Positions 1-11,007 of a DNA stretch of 64,000 nt are shown here, piece after piece (within the stretch, counting starts at the first letter, position 1; each line of letters starts with the position of its first letter). The DNA lies in contig JAJFPB010000011.1 of NCBI GenBank assembly GCA_020881915.1, forward strand, positions 1,240,001 to 1,304,000, written 5' to 3'. The translations under genes were made by a program, and so were the position numbers. Source of the DNA: Paramyrothecium sp. XJ0827. Taxonomy: Eukaryota > Ascomycota > Sordariomycetes > Hypocreales > Stachybotryaceae. The notes under the pieces are model-generated. The model was not told the origin of the DNA, did no database searches, and saw nothing but the letters and a program-made list of their open reading frames with translations.

Positions 1-59
1 ATCGCGCCAGTAGCTTCTTAACGCGTCGATCAATTACGCTAAAATTTAGGCCCCTGACG

Positions 60-275
60 TGTGAGCCCTGTTCGACCGAATCGATCGATTTTCGATCGAA
101 TACTTAGCGCCGTTCGATTCGATGTCGAATGAAAGGTGGCATGTTCGATTCGCATATCGAATGGAGTGCGCCTATTTGATTCGATGCGAATCGAACGCCA
201 AGAAATTCGATTCGACATTCGTAAGACTTGGCATCGAATGAATCTATCGATTCGATTCCCGTTCGTAAGATGTCT
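60..275. repeat. Cluster of TTCGA/TCGAA motifs in both orientations
   Basis: About 14 occurrences of TTCGA or its complement TCGAA lie in roughly 210 bases, many as the palindromic pair TTCGATTCGA or inside ATCGAT. Chance would give fewer than one. Such subterminal arrays of short motifs in both orientations are known at the ends of DNA transposons, where transposase binds, but no inverted terminus or transposase frame is visible here, so that identity is a guess. Confidence 0.6.
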
Positions 276-433
276 AACCCTGTACCTGGCCCGGTAAGAA
301 AATGCTCGGTTTGAGTCACCCCACCCTCTGACATTCAGACACTCGACACTTCACAAAAGAAGTTTCACTCCAGTTTCCTAGGACATCTTTGATTTCCGAA
401 TTGCATATAGCCTATGTCTAATGGCCAGTATAT

Positions 434-905
434 ATGTATAGCAAGAACGTGTACCACAAACTCTTGAATGGAGACGATTGGCCCCGGCCCCCTTCCCTGG
501 ACGAGATCCCTTCGGATCTCTCTTTGCCGCCATGGAATTTGCAGGCCTTCGTGGCGTATCTATCCCAACATCACTGCATAGAGACTCTCGAGTTCCTCTT
601 GGATGCTGAAAATTATGCCTTCTTTTATAACCAGCTAGTTGCCGAAAGCCCTATGTCCGGTGATAGAAGTGATCGTGTAACTTCATCATGGCGAAGGCTG
701 ATACGACTTTACATCGCTCCTTGTGGATCTCGACAAGTCAATATCTCTTGCTGAGAACGAAATCACTTATTGAATATCCAAGGCTGATCTCGACCCCTCA
801 CCCTTCTGAACTCGACGAGCCTCGTCGGATTATCTACGACCTCTGAACAACACCCTCCTCGTTCCTTTCTTCGAGTCAGTCAGACCTTTACAGCGTCAAA
901 ATTCC
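434..905 (+). pseudogene. RGS-domain protein fragment, frameshifted
   Basis: The frame opening at 434 encodes 106 residues. It contains a stretch typical of the start of fungal RGS (regulator of G-protein signalling) domains: PPWNLQAFVAYLSQ followed by CIETLEFLLDAENY, then a WRRLIRLYI segment. Family members normally continue with a helix before the end of the domain. Here a stop falls at 752-754, and matching residues resume in other frames (SELDEPRRIIYDL near 800-840, LLVPFFES near 855-885). At least two small indels are therefore needed, and no membrane segments or other domains follow. RGS proteins stimulate GTP hydrolysis by G-alpha subunits, but this copy is probably dead. The family assignment rests on motif recognition only. 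Confidence 0.6.
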
Positions 906-1640
906 CCCCTAGCGGGGCAGATGACGGCAAAAGGAACTCGCCCGTCTCAAAGTTGGCCATGCGCAGATCTACGGGGTGTTTCTATCATACTACCGCTGTA
1001 TGCAAAAGATATTGGGAAGGGCCAGGCGCCACGCTATGTCGCACCCATAAAGATTCAAATATTGAACGCAGACGATATTACCTGCCGCTGTTTGCGACCG
1101 GGTTTAAAAGCGCAGTACATCCACCTTTTGTCGACGTTCGCCCGGCGTTCAACTCCTCCTTGTCGGGTCCTATCCCGCCACCGAATACGACGACAGAAGC
1201 AGCTCCTGAGCCGGTTCGGACGGAAGTGGCGAGAGACGGTTTTGTGAGTTGCCAGGCGGCTTCAGTAGAGGTCACTGTGGAACTTTGCTCTAAAGCCAGT
1301 CGAGCTGCTCCTAAAAGACAATCATGTTGGTGAAACCACTGAACAGTCACCGCTGAAGTACGATTCGCCCCAGATGATATAAAGTATACTGCGGCAAGAA
1401 GTGCATGGTATGCAGCTCAACCCGCCGGTTCCATCAAGACCAATCAACAATATCGCAGAGCAATGACTTCCGCTTAGGTACGGCAAACGCAGTTATGAGT
1501 AGTGTCTAGATTATAAGCAGATGTTAAAGCGCTGTGTCACATCAATAGGGTCGAGAGAATCCCTTTGAGTGTGCGAAGCCGCATTGTACTTAGCTTGGCC
1601 ATTTTTCAACCAATTGAGACGGGGAAAAGGACGAGGACTT
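906..1640. other. No supportable gene
   Basis: Overlapping frames of 90-126 codons occur at 921-1350 on both strands, but none shows a recognisable domain or splice signals. They may be the decayed tail of the RGS gene. From 1350 to 1640 nothing is seen. Confidence 0.5.
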
Positions 1641-2000
1641 CGTCTTCCTAGCTATTTTGCTTATGATAGAAGTACCAGCACTGCTGGCTCTTACAAATAG
1701 CTACATTACATACGTCACATCCCCACCATGTAATTTATACCCCTTGGCCGCTGCCCGCTCGGCTGTTGAGGGCATTCCCACCTAGCTAACCCAAGGCGCC
1801 GTGTCTTCGGCCCTTTTGCATACTCTGTGACCTAGGGCCAATTTGAACGCCTTGACAGGCCAGACAGTCACCCCTTTTACCCCTATTGACATGTTTATGC
1901 TGTGGGAACGGCACGGACACGTCCCCAGGCCGGAAACGCTGTCTTGAGGCCCTGCTTCCTTTGCCCATACTCCCCCAGGCTCTTACCTTGGCCATGCTGC
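1641..2000 (-). pseudogene. piggyBac-like transposase C-terminal fragment (copy 1)
   Basis: Read on the minus strand this stretch encodes the CLACQGVQIGPRSQS block followed by a cysteine-rich tail (CDVCNVAIC, then CWYFYHK). The same two blocks recur in the transposases at 8206-10340 and 28331-29020. A cysteine-rich C-terminal domain is a known piggyBac feature. The tail and the preceding block are in different frames, and nothing of the catalytic core remains, so this is a truncated relic. The non-coding sequence after the tail (around 1645-1720) is also shared with the other two copies. Confidence 0.7.
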
Positions 2001-2714
2001 CGTGTAATACTATGGTGGTTTTTGCAGATATCAAGAACCTGCGCGAATTTTCGAGATGGGTCCGCATATTAGTGAGGAAACAGTGTTCTAGCATTCAGTC
2101 CTGGGACTTAGATTAAGAACGGCTGTTTTGGGCGAGGGGGGATGTAACCACTCTACATATAATGAACCCGTCTTATGGAAGAGGCTGACTGGTAAGGGGT
2201 CTCTTCCACATGGTGGCTGCATACTAAACTTGATGTATCCTACGATGGCGTCTATACTTACACTGAAGGGGTATACGGTAGATCAGAAGAATGGTTTGCC
2301 CACAAGGAACGACGGGGCGGCATCTGAAGCAAGGTTATGATTATCACTAATCTATGAGACTGTAGCTTGGCTTCTTGGCATGTTTTCTTCAGCCACTGCT
2401 TTTACAAACCCCACCCGAAACTCTGGCGGTGCAGACCCTCAGATTTCTACTACCTTATTTCTACAGAATAGACACATCTTCAACTCGCCCGTGCCAACAC
2501 CATGGAGGACCTCAAGACTGCTGTGCCCAAGGTCATCTACTTGGAGCCAAACCCAAACCGATGCTGCAGCGTTTGGGTGAACGAACTTCATGATTTCGAC
2601 GGCAGCTGGTATCATAACACACTGTTGAATAAGTAAAACATTGGCCTTGTCATAGGGAATGCCTGAGACTGACCCCCTACTCGAGGTGGGGGTGCTTCTC
2701 CATGGGATAGTTGA
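2001..2714. other. No supportable gene
   Basis: Short frames only (66-72 codons near 2128-2593), with no recognisable domains. Confidence 0.5.
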
Positions 2715-3039
2715 TCATGCGGCGCACAATTTTATTGAGGATTGGGGTATCGACGGGACCAATCTCCGTCCTATACTCACGTAGATATATCGCCTCTGAG
2801 AGTATTTCTCATCTCCCAAGGTAGAAAAGGCCGGGTCAGTCATCTTGTAAGCACCAGGGATCTCTGCAAGATACTCGACGCTAGGCACAGCATTATCCTG
2901 GCCGGTACCCTGTAGCTGAACGCACTTGGGAAACAGCTGGGGGAAACGGTTGCTGTCTTCGGAGAAGAACACCTCGTGACGGATGAGATAGTGACCAGCG
3001 TGCAAGTTCCGAGGTATCGTGACGGCGAGTTCCCATAGA
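2715..3039 (-). pseudogene. AA9 lytic polysaccharide monooxygenase, last exon
   Basis: The minus-strand exon begins after a good acceptor: a CTGAC branch site and TATGCAG ending at 3040. It reads WELAVTIP, then AGHYLIRHEV, then FPKCVQLQGTG, then IPGAYKMTDP, which is the C-terminal signature order of AA9 enzymes (formerly GH61). These are secreted copper enzymes that cleave cellulose oxidatively. The RHE segment lies on the side of the copper site. Several residues usual in the family are changed (the stretch after RHE lacks the ALHxA pattern), and no upstream exon with the N-terminal copper-binding histidine or a signal peptide could be found. The gene is therefore a fragment. A tail of about 27 residues after the TDP motif has no clear family match. 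Confidence 0.65.
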
Positions 3040-3622
3040 CTGCATAGTAAGTCAGTGCTATGCTTCTTGTTCGTTCGAAGACTGTCAAATGCAACTCAGA
3101 CTTTCCCACCGGTCGTTTCGCATTTCCTCGAGGTCGGGTTTATCCACTCTTTCCAAGAGTATGTCAATTCAACAAGTATTGCCATGAAAAAGTACAGTTT
3201 ATTCTGTTTTTATGGAATACGAAGTTGCAGAAACCCAGTAGTGAGCTTACGAGTGGCTAAAAGAATGGCCTTAGCCTCTTCTAGGATGCCATAATGCTTA
3301 TCCAGCCAGAGCAGCCATTTCGCACACGCATTCTATTTACTCAATTTTTACGATATGCGGTATGGATGCGTGACTAGCTATTCAGAGACCGTCTGCCAGG
3401 ATTTAGATGTTCTTCCAATTGCTAGTATTGTGAAATTCTGGCACGGAGTTGTAACAGAAGCTATCAGCCTAATTATAGGATAGTATGAGAACTTGAATCT
3501 ATTCTGTGATTCTTTAAAGGTCCGTCAAGCCTGCTCAACAATCTCATTAGTGTCAAGTTATGTGTATTGGGTAGAAAAGCTTTTCTTGCTGAGCGCACGC
3601 AGGCCCCTGATGCCGAGGTGCC
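3040..3622. other. No supportable gene; left flank of hAT-A copy 1
   Basis: Overlapping short frames occur on both strands without domains. The last 8 bases before the hAT-A terminus are GAGGTGCC and are not repeated on the other side of the element. Confidence 0.5.
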
Positions 3623-6600
3623 CAGTGAAGTAAATAGTGCAAAATACGGTATACGATATTTTTTCAACGCCACACTGCACTGGATTGTTTAGGAATTCGG
3701 TGCACTGCACGGCATACGGTATTCCACTATATTTAAGCAATATCGTATCGTAATATCATATCGCACGGCGTGCGAAGAGCCGCATGGCCTAAGCATAAAA
3801 CTAACCACATTGAGTAAGGTTGAGGCTCAAGATAGTCTCACGGACCCTAACAAGATGAAGCCATTCACAGTCAACATATAAGATTATACTATTGCCAGAT
3901 AACGAGAACGCTCAGGAAAACGTTTTCCTAGACCTCGCTCGCGTATGTTAAGGGTTTACTTAAGCTACATAATTGACTAATTTAACGTCACTCCTATTGC
4001 TTAAGCGTGAGAATGAAGTAGGTAGATCTAGGGGTCAAAAGAAAACTCCACAGATTCGAGCATTATGAGTTTGAATTGTTTGCATACTATCTATTGCTCG
4101 TAATATCAGGTATAATGTTAGAAGACCCCTGCTGTTCCTCTTCTCCAATGATAGCTGTATCCAAGACAAGCTCAACGTCGTCAACCCAAGCCAATTTGTG
4201 AGACTTCGACCAGGACTTTATGCACTCAATTGCCTCAATTATATCAATCCCTAACCTGTTCCTGCGATCTTGGAGGGTGATTTTTGTATCAGAGAAGAGA
4301 CGTTCTGGCTCAGCAGACATCGCAGGAATTGACAAAAGATCGAGCGCCATTTTGGAAAGGTTTGGATAGAGCGTTTGTTGTGTATCCTCAAGCCACCACC
4401 TTCGTACATCCTTGACTTTGATTCTTGGGGCTGATATATAGTTCTGATACTCGTCAAATAGGGTAGGAAGCTCGGGGTCCTCATGTTCGTCTTCCCATGC
4501 AAGAAACGAGTTCTTCACTAGTGGCTTTTCAACCAAGGACTGGGCCGACGATTCCGCTGACTTGGCGACTGGTGCGTAACGAGACTTCCAGAGATCTTCT
4601 ACGGCAGTCTTATTGCTCTCAATCCACTCAGGATGTTCCTCCCAGGCGGTGTCAAAGTAGTGCCACTTTCGATGAGGGCTGAGGACAATAGCTGCAACAT
4701 AAGCAGGTGACCGCTCTGTAAGAGTGTAATATGCGTCGAGTTTCGCCCATCCAGCATCAATACAAGGCGTCATAAAAGCGTCATCTGCGTACTCGATTCG
4801 TGCAGCCTCAAATTTGCTAAGCAGGAAGTCCATTATGGGTAGCGTTCGATCGATTGTATGCGCGTGACCTTCTGCAGCCTTGGTGGCATCGGTGAATGAC
4901 TTGAGGAAGTTGCAAATTTTTTCAGCTCAGCCCAGTCTTGTTCGGAAACTAGAAACTATTAGTGTTGTCCTCTCAATTGGATATATAGCATACGCGAATC
5001 AAGCTTAAGGTCCTTCTCCTTTGAGCAATAGTAATCAATTTGATCTGCAAGCTCAATGGCTCTCTCAATCATGTAGTACTTTGAGTTCCATCTTGTATCG
5101 TTGTCACGAAGAAGACCCTTTTTCTCACTGATCTCCTTAAACCTCTGTATCCGTTGTGGACTACATCGGATAAAGACAACGATGTTGTGGAGCTTGCCAA
5201 GAGGACCAGCCTTCCTCCACTTCAATATATCAGCGTCTGAAGGCTTGATATATTCGCTCGTAGTGTCCTTTTTAACCTGGTTTTTCGTAGGGGCTTCGTC
5301 GGGTGCGGTTTTTGGGAACATAAACGCATGAGCCGCTAGATTGATGGTATGACCGTTACAACGAAGGCGGTGATGTTTCGCGTCGTATATGATATTGTGC
5401 CTCTCGTTCAACACTATTAATCATTAGTATTGTTCTCTCAATAAATTGATAGAGGCGTGCATTTCTGTAGAGAATTCATCAACGTATCATTCGAGTCTGC
5501 ATTGTCTGAAACAAAGTATCCAATCTGGGTGACAATTCCGTAGTCCTCGACGACATTCATCACGATATGGGCCTGATTCTCTCCTGAATGCTTGCCGTGT
5601 ACCTCTCGTAAAGCGACACAATATGAAACCAGCTCGCCGTTGCTATCAATGAAGTGTGCAACAATACCAAGGATACCAAGCTTATTTGGAGAGGACCATA
5701 TATCGACGGTGAAGTGTATTCTCGAGATAGCTGATTGGAGAACTTGTCGTATACGTCGCTTTTGCGTCTCAAACGTTCGCATCACCCACTCGCGAATCGT
5801 TTGATGTGATGTAGGTAAAATCGAGAGGACTCCAGGATTGAGGAATTTGAGCAAGCTAAAAGGGCATAAGATTAGTATATGAACCATTAATCTTAAGTGT
5901 ATTAGAGCACTTACGCTCGAAAGCTTTCTCTTGTTGCTATACGAAGTGCAATCCCGCAGTCTGCAATCCACTCTACATACAGTTGCTCAAACTTATCAGC
6001 GTCAAGATCTGTCGTTTCGTCATCGTGTCGACGGCGTTTGAGGGGATTCGTGTTCTGAGACATCCGTGAGAAGGCTTCCACAAGGTGATTCCTTGTTTTA
6101 GCAGCCCTTTCTTCATTAGGCGTTAATATATCGAGAGTAGTGTGAGATTTAAGGTGCTTGTAGATGTGTGCCGTGCCTCCATTTTCGAGATATTCGGCAG
6201 GCTTCCCTTTACAGTACTTGCAACGCCATATAATCTGACCTTCCGTATTACGGACGATCTGATTCCTTCCGAAGGGCGTATGATCCCATATCTTCGACGT
6301 ACGCTTCTTCTTCTTAAATTGAGAGGTTAACAACGGCGAAATAGATGTCTCTCCGACATCAGAATCTCCGTTGTCGCTGATAACCGACGAATCAGGGGCT
6401 AGGGAAGTCTGGGATGATGTAGCTGTGAAGGAAGCGCTAATGCCTGAGCGCTGAGAAGCCATTATTTCGTAGGATAAGACTTGTTGAGGAAGTAGGGAAA
6501 AGTTCAGGAGCTGACACGCTTCATGTAAGGGGCATAGGCCTTATTCGTCCAGAAGCATGCTTGGAAACCAACAAATTGATTGCATTGAAGAAAAGAAGAA

Positions 6601-6986
6601 CTGAAAGCTCTCGGAGAGCTGGCGAGCTTGTTACATACTCACTCAAACACTCAGGAGTTTGTGACGAGGCCTTTATTTGGTGGCGTTATTACTATCGGCA
6701 TCAACCGAGTGCAGATCAACCAGGTTACACTTCGTCAGTAAAAAGTCCTGTAAATTGGGATCTTCATAATGCTTCATATAGGTTATGGGGAGAATCCTCG
6801 TACTACTCGTATTACATAGTACTTGCACTATATTTGATATCATATTTATACGATATTTGAACAACCACGCACTGTATTACACGGTTTCCGGTGTTGCTTG
6901 CACTGCACGGTATAAAAATACCGTGCAGGCAATACGATATTGAATATGATATTGTCTTATTTACGGCCACACTATTTACTTCACTG
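3623..6986 (-). mobile_element. hAT-A transposon, full-length copy 1
   Basis: A 3364-bp element bounded by the inverted termini CAGTGAAGTAAATAGTG (left) and its complement (right, ending at 6986). Short repeats such as TACGGTAT and the GCACGGC palindromes lie just inside the ends. It encodes a hAT transposase on the minus strand. In the places compared, it matches the element at 16791-20153 in reverse orientation except for one base (CCC versus CC in a run at about 6203-6207). The flanking octamers GAGGTGCC and GATCCCGG do not match, so no target site duplication is present, although hAT elements normally make 8-bp duplications. It interrupts the MULE relic at 6987-8116. Confidence 0.93.
4087..6462 (-). 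pseudogene. hAT-family transposase (hAT-A, copy 1)
   Basis: Start ATG at 6462. A BED-type zinc finger follows (WRCKYC with HIYKHLKSH, roughly residues 75-105). The RNase-H-like core then appears with HFTVDIWSS (first acidic residue) and VSDNADSND (second), and RLRCNGHTINLAAHAF. The C-terminal hAT dimerisation block reads MALDLLSIPAMSAEPERLF, with the acidic residue next to the conserved arginine. Exons are visible: intron 5856-5914 (GTAAGT, CTAAT, TTTTAG), and a 47-nt intron near 4951-4997 with donor GTATGC. A third discontinuity near 5415-5470 has an acceptor-like end but no visible GT donor. An A-run near 4914 is one base short for the expected frame. The protein is probably not produced intact in either long copy. 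Confidence 0.85.
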
Positions 6987-8116
6987 GATCCCGGGGCTAT
7001 TGTAGAGCTCATTTCGAGGTTTTTGTTCAGGGAATTCGGATCTGGTACCGCAGCAACCTGCGGGACTGTCTCTGGGCCGGGGGTCGGAGAAAATTCCTGG
7101 AACCATAACGGACAAATATTTGAATTCCGTTTATGTCCTACTTTATGGCATCTACTGCATGTCGGTGGTGCCTTTTTTGCCGCTTCAATTGCTTTAGGGA
7201 CGGGTGGAATTGATTCTTCACCAATGCCAACTAAGGTCTCCCACTGGCTCATCCGTCTTCGTATATTTGGCTGAATCCGCCGCCCACTCACACGTGCCCC
7301 TGTAGTCCTCCCAAATCCTAGAGTAGCTATATGTCTTTGCGAACTGGGATATTGAGATGGGCTATGGCTGATAGTGGGTTGGGAGTTCAGAGTCTGGCTT
7401 GCTTCGGCCGATAGTCTTGCGACCGATTCGCCTGCAGGCTGGAGTAGTTGAATATCAGGCTGGCCTTCTGTTTGACTTGCCTGAGATCCCTGTGAATGGA
7501 AGACCGCTCCGATAGCCAGCCGTCTGGGAACGGGTTGAGCAGTGTTCTTTGGCTTTCCGCAAAAAGGTTTGGCAATATTTGGGTCGAGAATCCGTCGGTA
7601 GGGGTCATCTACCGTAGATTCCCGTAGATGCCACCGCTGATGGACCTCCCATTTGGAGAAGGGTCTACCAGATACAAGCTTAGAGTAGATCTTATGGTAG
7701 CATGGAATGCCAAGCTCTACCGAAACCATGCAACTAACGTCACAGTCCCCAACCAGTTCTGGCTTAGGATTTGACTTTGTTGGTATGCCTTTTAATGCCC
7801 TTCGGTACTGCCATGTAATCAGAGTTAACCCTCTAAGGGACATAATGGTCCGGAGTTCTCCAAGGTAGTCAGAGGACTGCCTAGAATATTCACGATTCGT
7901 GAGAATCCCATCCTGGGCACAACGGTCGTTAAAATTCGTTTCCTGGTCCGCCATCATCTCTTCAATAGCTTCGGCTAGCCGAAAAAGGTGACTCATGCCA
8001 TTTAATAAGTAGCCCTTGATGCTGTTATTACTCGCTTCTGTCCCAGAGGTGACGCGTATACCGAAATTGCGATACCCTCGAATAAAGCAGCGTGCCCACT
8101 GTGCCCTAACAGGCAT
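6987..8116 (-). pseudogene. Mutator-like (MULE) transposase C-terminal part
   Basis: The minus-strand frame carries a SWIM-type zinc motif (CDVSCMVSVELGIPCYH, the C-x-C / C-x-H arrangement of MULE transposases), preceded by RVTSGTEASNNSIKGYL, a segment typical of the end of the catalytic domain. A long low-complexity linker and a zinc knuckle (CSRCHKVGHKRNSNIC) follow. Both ends are cut by other transposons. A piggyBac-like element abuts the N-terminal side at 8117 and hAT-A copy 1 cuts the C-terminal side at 6986. The acidic catalytic residues would lie upstream and are not seen beyond the piggyBac element. A frame continuing into hAT-A at 6812-6986 is a chimera, not part of this gene. Confidence 0.75.
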
Positions 8117-10384
8117 ATCCCCTTGGCTGTGCTAAGGTGCAGGGGATGTATTGGACATGGATCTGATCCAATTAAAATGCCGTAAAATGCAGGTACATCG
8201 ACTGCCTAGCAATTTTGCCTATGATAGAAGTCCCAGCATTCATCCTCTTTACAAAGGGCTACATTACATACGTCACAGCCGTGTGGAGTCCATGTTTCTG
8301 CTTTCTGTTTCTTCGTAGGGCGCTCAGCGCCGGCCCGGCTGTTGATGCTATTCGCATCCAATGTGGCCAAGGGGGCGTCATTTTGACGGCGTTTTCGAGC
8401 CTGCGTTGAGCTCCTTGACCTTGGGCCAATTTGGATGCCCTGACAAGCTAGACAGCAGGCTCTTTTCTCTCTATCTATCCAGTTATGTTGTGCTATAGGA
8501 ATGGATTCGTTACCAGCTCGATAGCGTTCTCTAGATATCCCGGTCTTTTCGGTATGTACGGAAAATCTCATCAGATAAGGCTTGTTGGAACCGGCTTTGG
8601 GCCCTATACGGCTTCCAGCTTGGCTGACCTTGCTGTTGCAAGATGAAGCTATGACAGAGCCACAGATGGGACGAAGGACCAGGTCAAAGCCGGGCAGGGC
8701 CCCGTCTCTGGCGCCGGTCAAGATGCCTATTAGACCAAAGATGATCAGCCCTATCCACGGCATTCATCAGTTTATTATAATCGGCTGCAACAGACGGGAT
8801 ATTCAGCTTCAAAATGGGCTCAGCACCAAAGAGCTGTTTGATTGAGCGGGCTCGAGCCCTTGTTGTTGTTGTTGGCCGCCGGCGGATGCATTCGAGGATC
8901 TCTTGGCCGGTGTAAACCGTAGTTAAAAACAACACTAAGACATTGTCCTGCCAGCCGATTTGGTTGACCTAGATATCTAGTTATTAGTAGGGAAATTCAG
9001 TAGGAACTTCTAGATATCCGGACTTTGTTATCTGCTGTGGGCTTGGCTATGAGATGCCCCCATGACCATAGGTTCCGGCCCTTAATTGTCGTCTTTTTCG
9101 GCCTTAACAAGGTCCCTATGTATGCCACTATTCGTACGGGCTGTGCCTGTGGCTCCAATGCCTAGCTGTCGTAGCTGCCGGAAGAGCTGCGGTGAAGAGA
9201 AGAGGTTGTCAACAAAGACATGATATGTATTGGGCGGTAGCTGTTTTAGTAGGAAAACAACGAGAGCTTGGGTCGGGTTCAGAGCCTTATCGTCATCTAG
9301 GGCCTCATCAATGCCGTCCAAGGCATCGTCTGCCCGGCCCTCTGAGATATCAGATGCACCGTCAGACATATCGTTAGAGCCCTCATCCAACGGCTCGTCT
9401 GACGGCTCGTTAGGGGCTGTTTTTTTGAGGGCTTTTGCTGTGGGCGTTCCACACCGACGGGACCATATTTGGATCCAGGCGTATGCAAAATCCGGTATAA
9501 GATATAGCCCTGGATAGCTAGGATCCAGACCTTAAGCCCTGTGGGCGTTGGCTTGGATGGGATTGTCACCTTCTGCTTGAACCGTCCTTTGAACTTGACC
9601 ATACCCTCATCTACACCAATATCGCCGCCAACTTCAACAGCAGCTTTAGCAGCTTTCATGATATGGGTTGGCCCATTCGTTGACCTTATTGTATGGACGA
9701 GGGATTCCATAGTGGACCGTATCCGGATCGTCAATTCGAAGCCGTCTTTTTAGTAGGAAAATCCGGTTATATTGTCATGAACTATATTCATGGAAAGGTA
9801 GGGACAAATGGCTACCCGTCTCCCGGCACCTTCCAATAGTCTTCAACACAGGGAGCCGTATACAGAGACATTGATATCACTATAGCTATCCAGATATATA
9901 TCTCCGCAATAGATGTCTCGTACCACTGACTCTGACGGCTCCCATCGGCCGGCTCGTCTTCGGGGTCATTGGCAGAGTTATTCGTGTAATCGACCCATTG
10001 ACTGACTAGGGATTCGGGTAGGAAAAGCTGGAATAGCTTTAAAGGTGTCTCTGGAAGGTCCCGGACCTTAAGGGGTCGATATGGAACGTCGAGGGGTTCA
10101 AAACGTGACCCTGTACGGCTTATTGGCTTGTGGTCCGGCCGGCATGTGTTATCACAGGAATTCGTTCCTCGGGGGCCACTGTGGCCGCGGCGGCATCGTT
10201 GTCTGCTTCCATCGTCAGATAGCTAGTAACGGCAGCATTGTCTGTTGTGGAAGCATCGTCACAATCGGTTACATAGCTTTTTCTATGGACAGGGATTTCC
10301 TTTGTTCCTCAATGTACTGACATCATGAACAGGGGTGGTGTGGAGGCAGATACACCCCCTGCACCTTAGCACAGCCAAGGGGAT
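8117..10384 (-). mobile_element. piggyBac-like element with 34-bp inverted termini
   Basis: The left end (8117-8150, beginning ATCCCCTTGGCTGTG) and the right end (10351-10384) are inverted repeats of 34 bp with a single mismatch, enclosing 2268 bp. Between them lies a piggyBac-like transposase on the minus strand. Canonical piggyBac elements insert at TTAA and start with CCC. Here the bases next to the CCCC ends are ATAT and ATTC, so no TTAA duplication is visible. Either the target was unusual or the flanks have changed. The element sits against the broken end of a MULE relic. Confidence 0.8.
8206..10340 (-). pseudogene. piggyBac-like DDE transposase, disrupted
   Basis: Segments in the expected order on the minus strand are: LPESLVSQWVDYTNNSAND and WYETSIAEIYIWIAIVISM (near 9880-10060), IGVDEGMVKFKGR (9580-9620), KVWILAIQGY (around 9510-9540), then VFVDNLFSSPQLF and GIGATGTARTNSG (9125-9215), VAADYNKLMNAVDRADHL (8730-8790), and a cysteine-rich tail (CDVCNVALC, near 8270-8290). 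The aspartates in DEG and VDN are family catalytic positions. The segments lie in several frames with stops between them (for example just after VEDYWKVPGDG near 9813). The gene therefore cannot make one protein, although its ends are preserved. Confidence 0.8.
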
Positions 10385-10497
10385 TCCTCCTCGAGTCATG
10401 GCTGGAGTGTCAGATTGCTATGTACTGGCAGTGCTCAATGTTCTCTATTCAATATGCAATATACCCAGAGAGCAAGAGCAAGTGAATGTTTCCCAAA
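10385..10497. other. Short spacer between piggyBac right end and cerato-platanin gene
   Basis: No MULE coding sequence can be picked up here on the minus strand, so the missing part of the MULE does not simply resume on the far side of the piggyBac-like element. Confidence 0.4.
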
Positions 10498-10945
10498 TTA
10501 TCTGAAGCAATCCTGAGCAGGCAGTGCTGAGATATATACTAGCAATTGACCCTCCACTAGGAGTCCAGAGCGGGATATCATGCTGAACGCGCCTTCACCC
10601 GTAATAACATGCCCAGCACTATGAGACACATCAACACCAACAAAGGTAACCAACTTATTGTTTTTGGGGGTTCCTTGCTCTATAGCATAATCCGCACTGT
10701 GGGCTGTTCCAGCCGGTGATGTAGGGCAAGGCGGCGATAAATACGTTCGGGCGTAATTTTTCTCTAAGCTGTGCGACGTTTTGTACGCAATATTTGGTGA
10801 TGAGACCATTGGCGCCGTCCGAGCAGGCGAAGGAAGCAAGTGGGAGATTGCTAGCGAGATTATAATTGCTATCATACTGCAGCGTACTTGCTACCGCTGG
10901 GCTTGCCAGGAAGGAAACGGCGGCTATGATATGGGAGAGCTTCAT
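10498..10945 (-). pseudogene. Cerato-platanin family secreted protein, one frameshift
   Basis: The start is ATG at 10945, chosen because a clean signal peptide follows (MKLSHIIAAVSFLASPAVAS). The mature part shows family marks: YDSNYN near its N-terminus, FACSDGANGL with the first cysteine, TGWNSPQCGLC with the second and third, and a terminal DCF cysteine. Four cysteines forming two disulfides are usual in the family, and the length (about 148 codons) also fits. Just after the third cysteine, near 10690-10700, the frame stops, and the rest (VGVDVSHSAGHV to the end) continues in the neighbouring frame. One inserted base explains this. Cerato-platanins are small secreted proteins that bind chitin oligomers and are noted as elicitors in plant-associated fungi. 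The pogo-1 element inserted about 60 bp upstream of the start, so the promoter is displaced. As it stands the copy is inactive unless the base is a sequencing error. Confidence 0.75.
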
Positions 10946-11007
10946 ATTGGTAGAGGTTGGTCGCTTCGAGGATAGGACTGCGCTGTAACAGATAGGTACT
11001 GGGTATA

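Noticed and set aside
6812..8116. One 434-residue protein
   Set aside because: It fuses the MULE relic with the hAT-A terminus; the last part is terminal transposon DNA.
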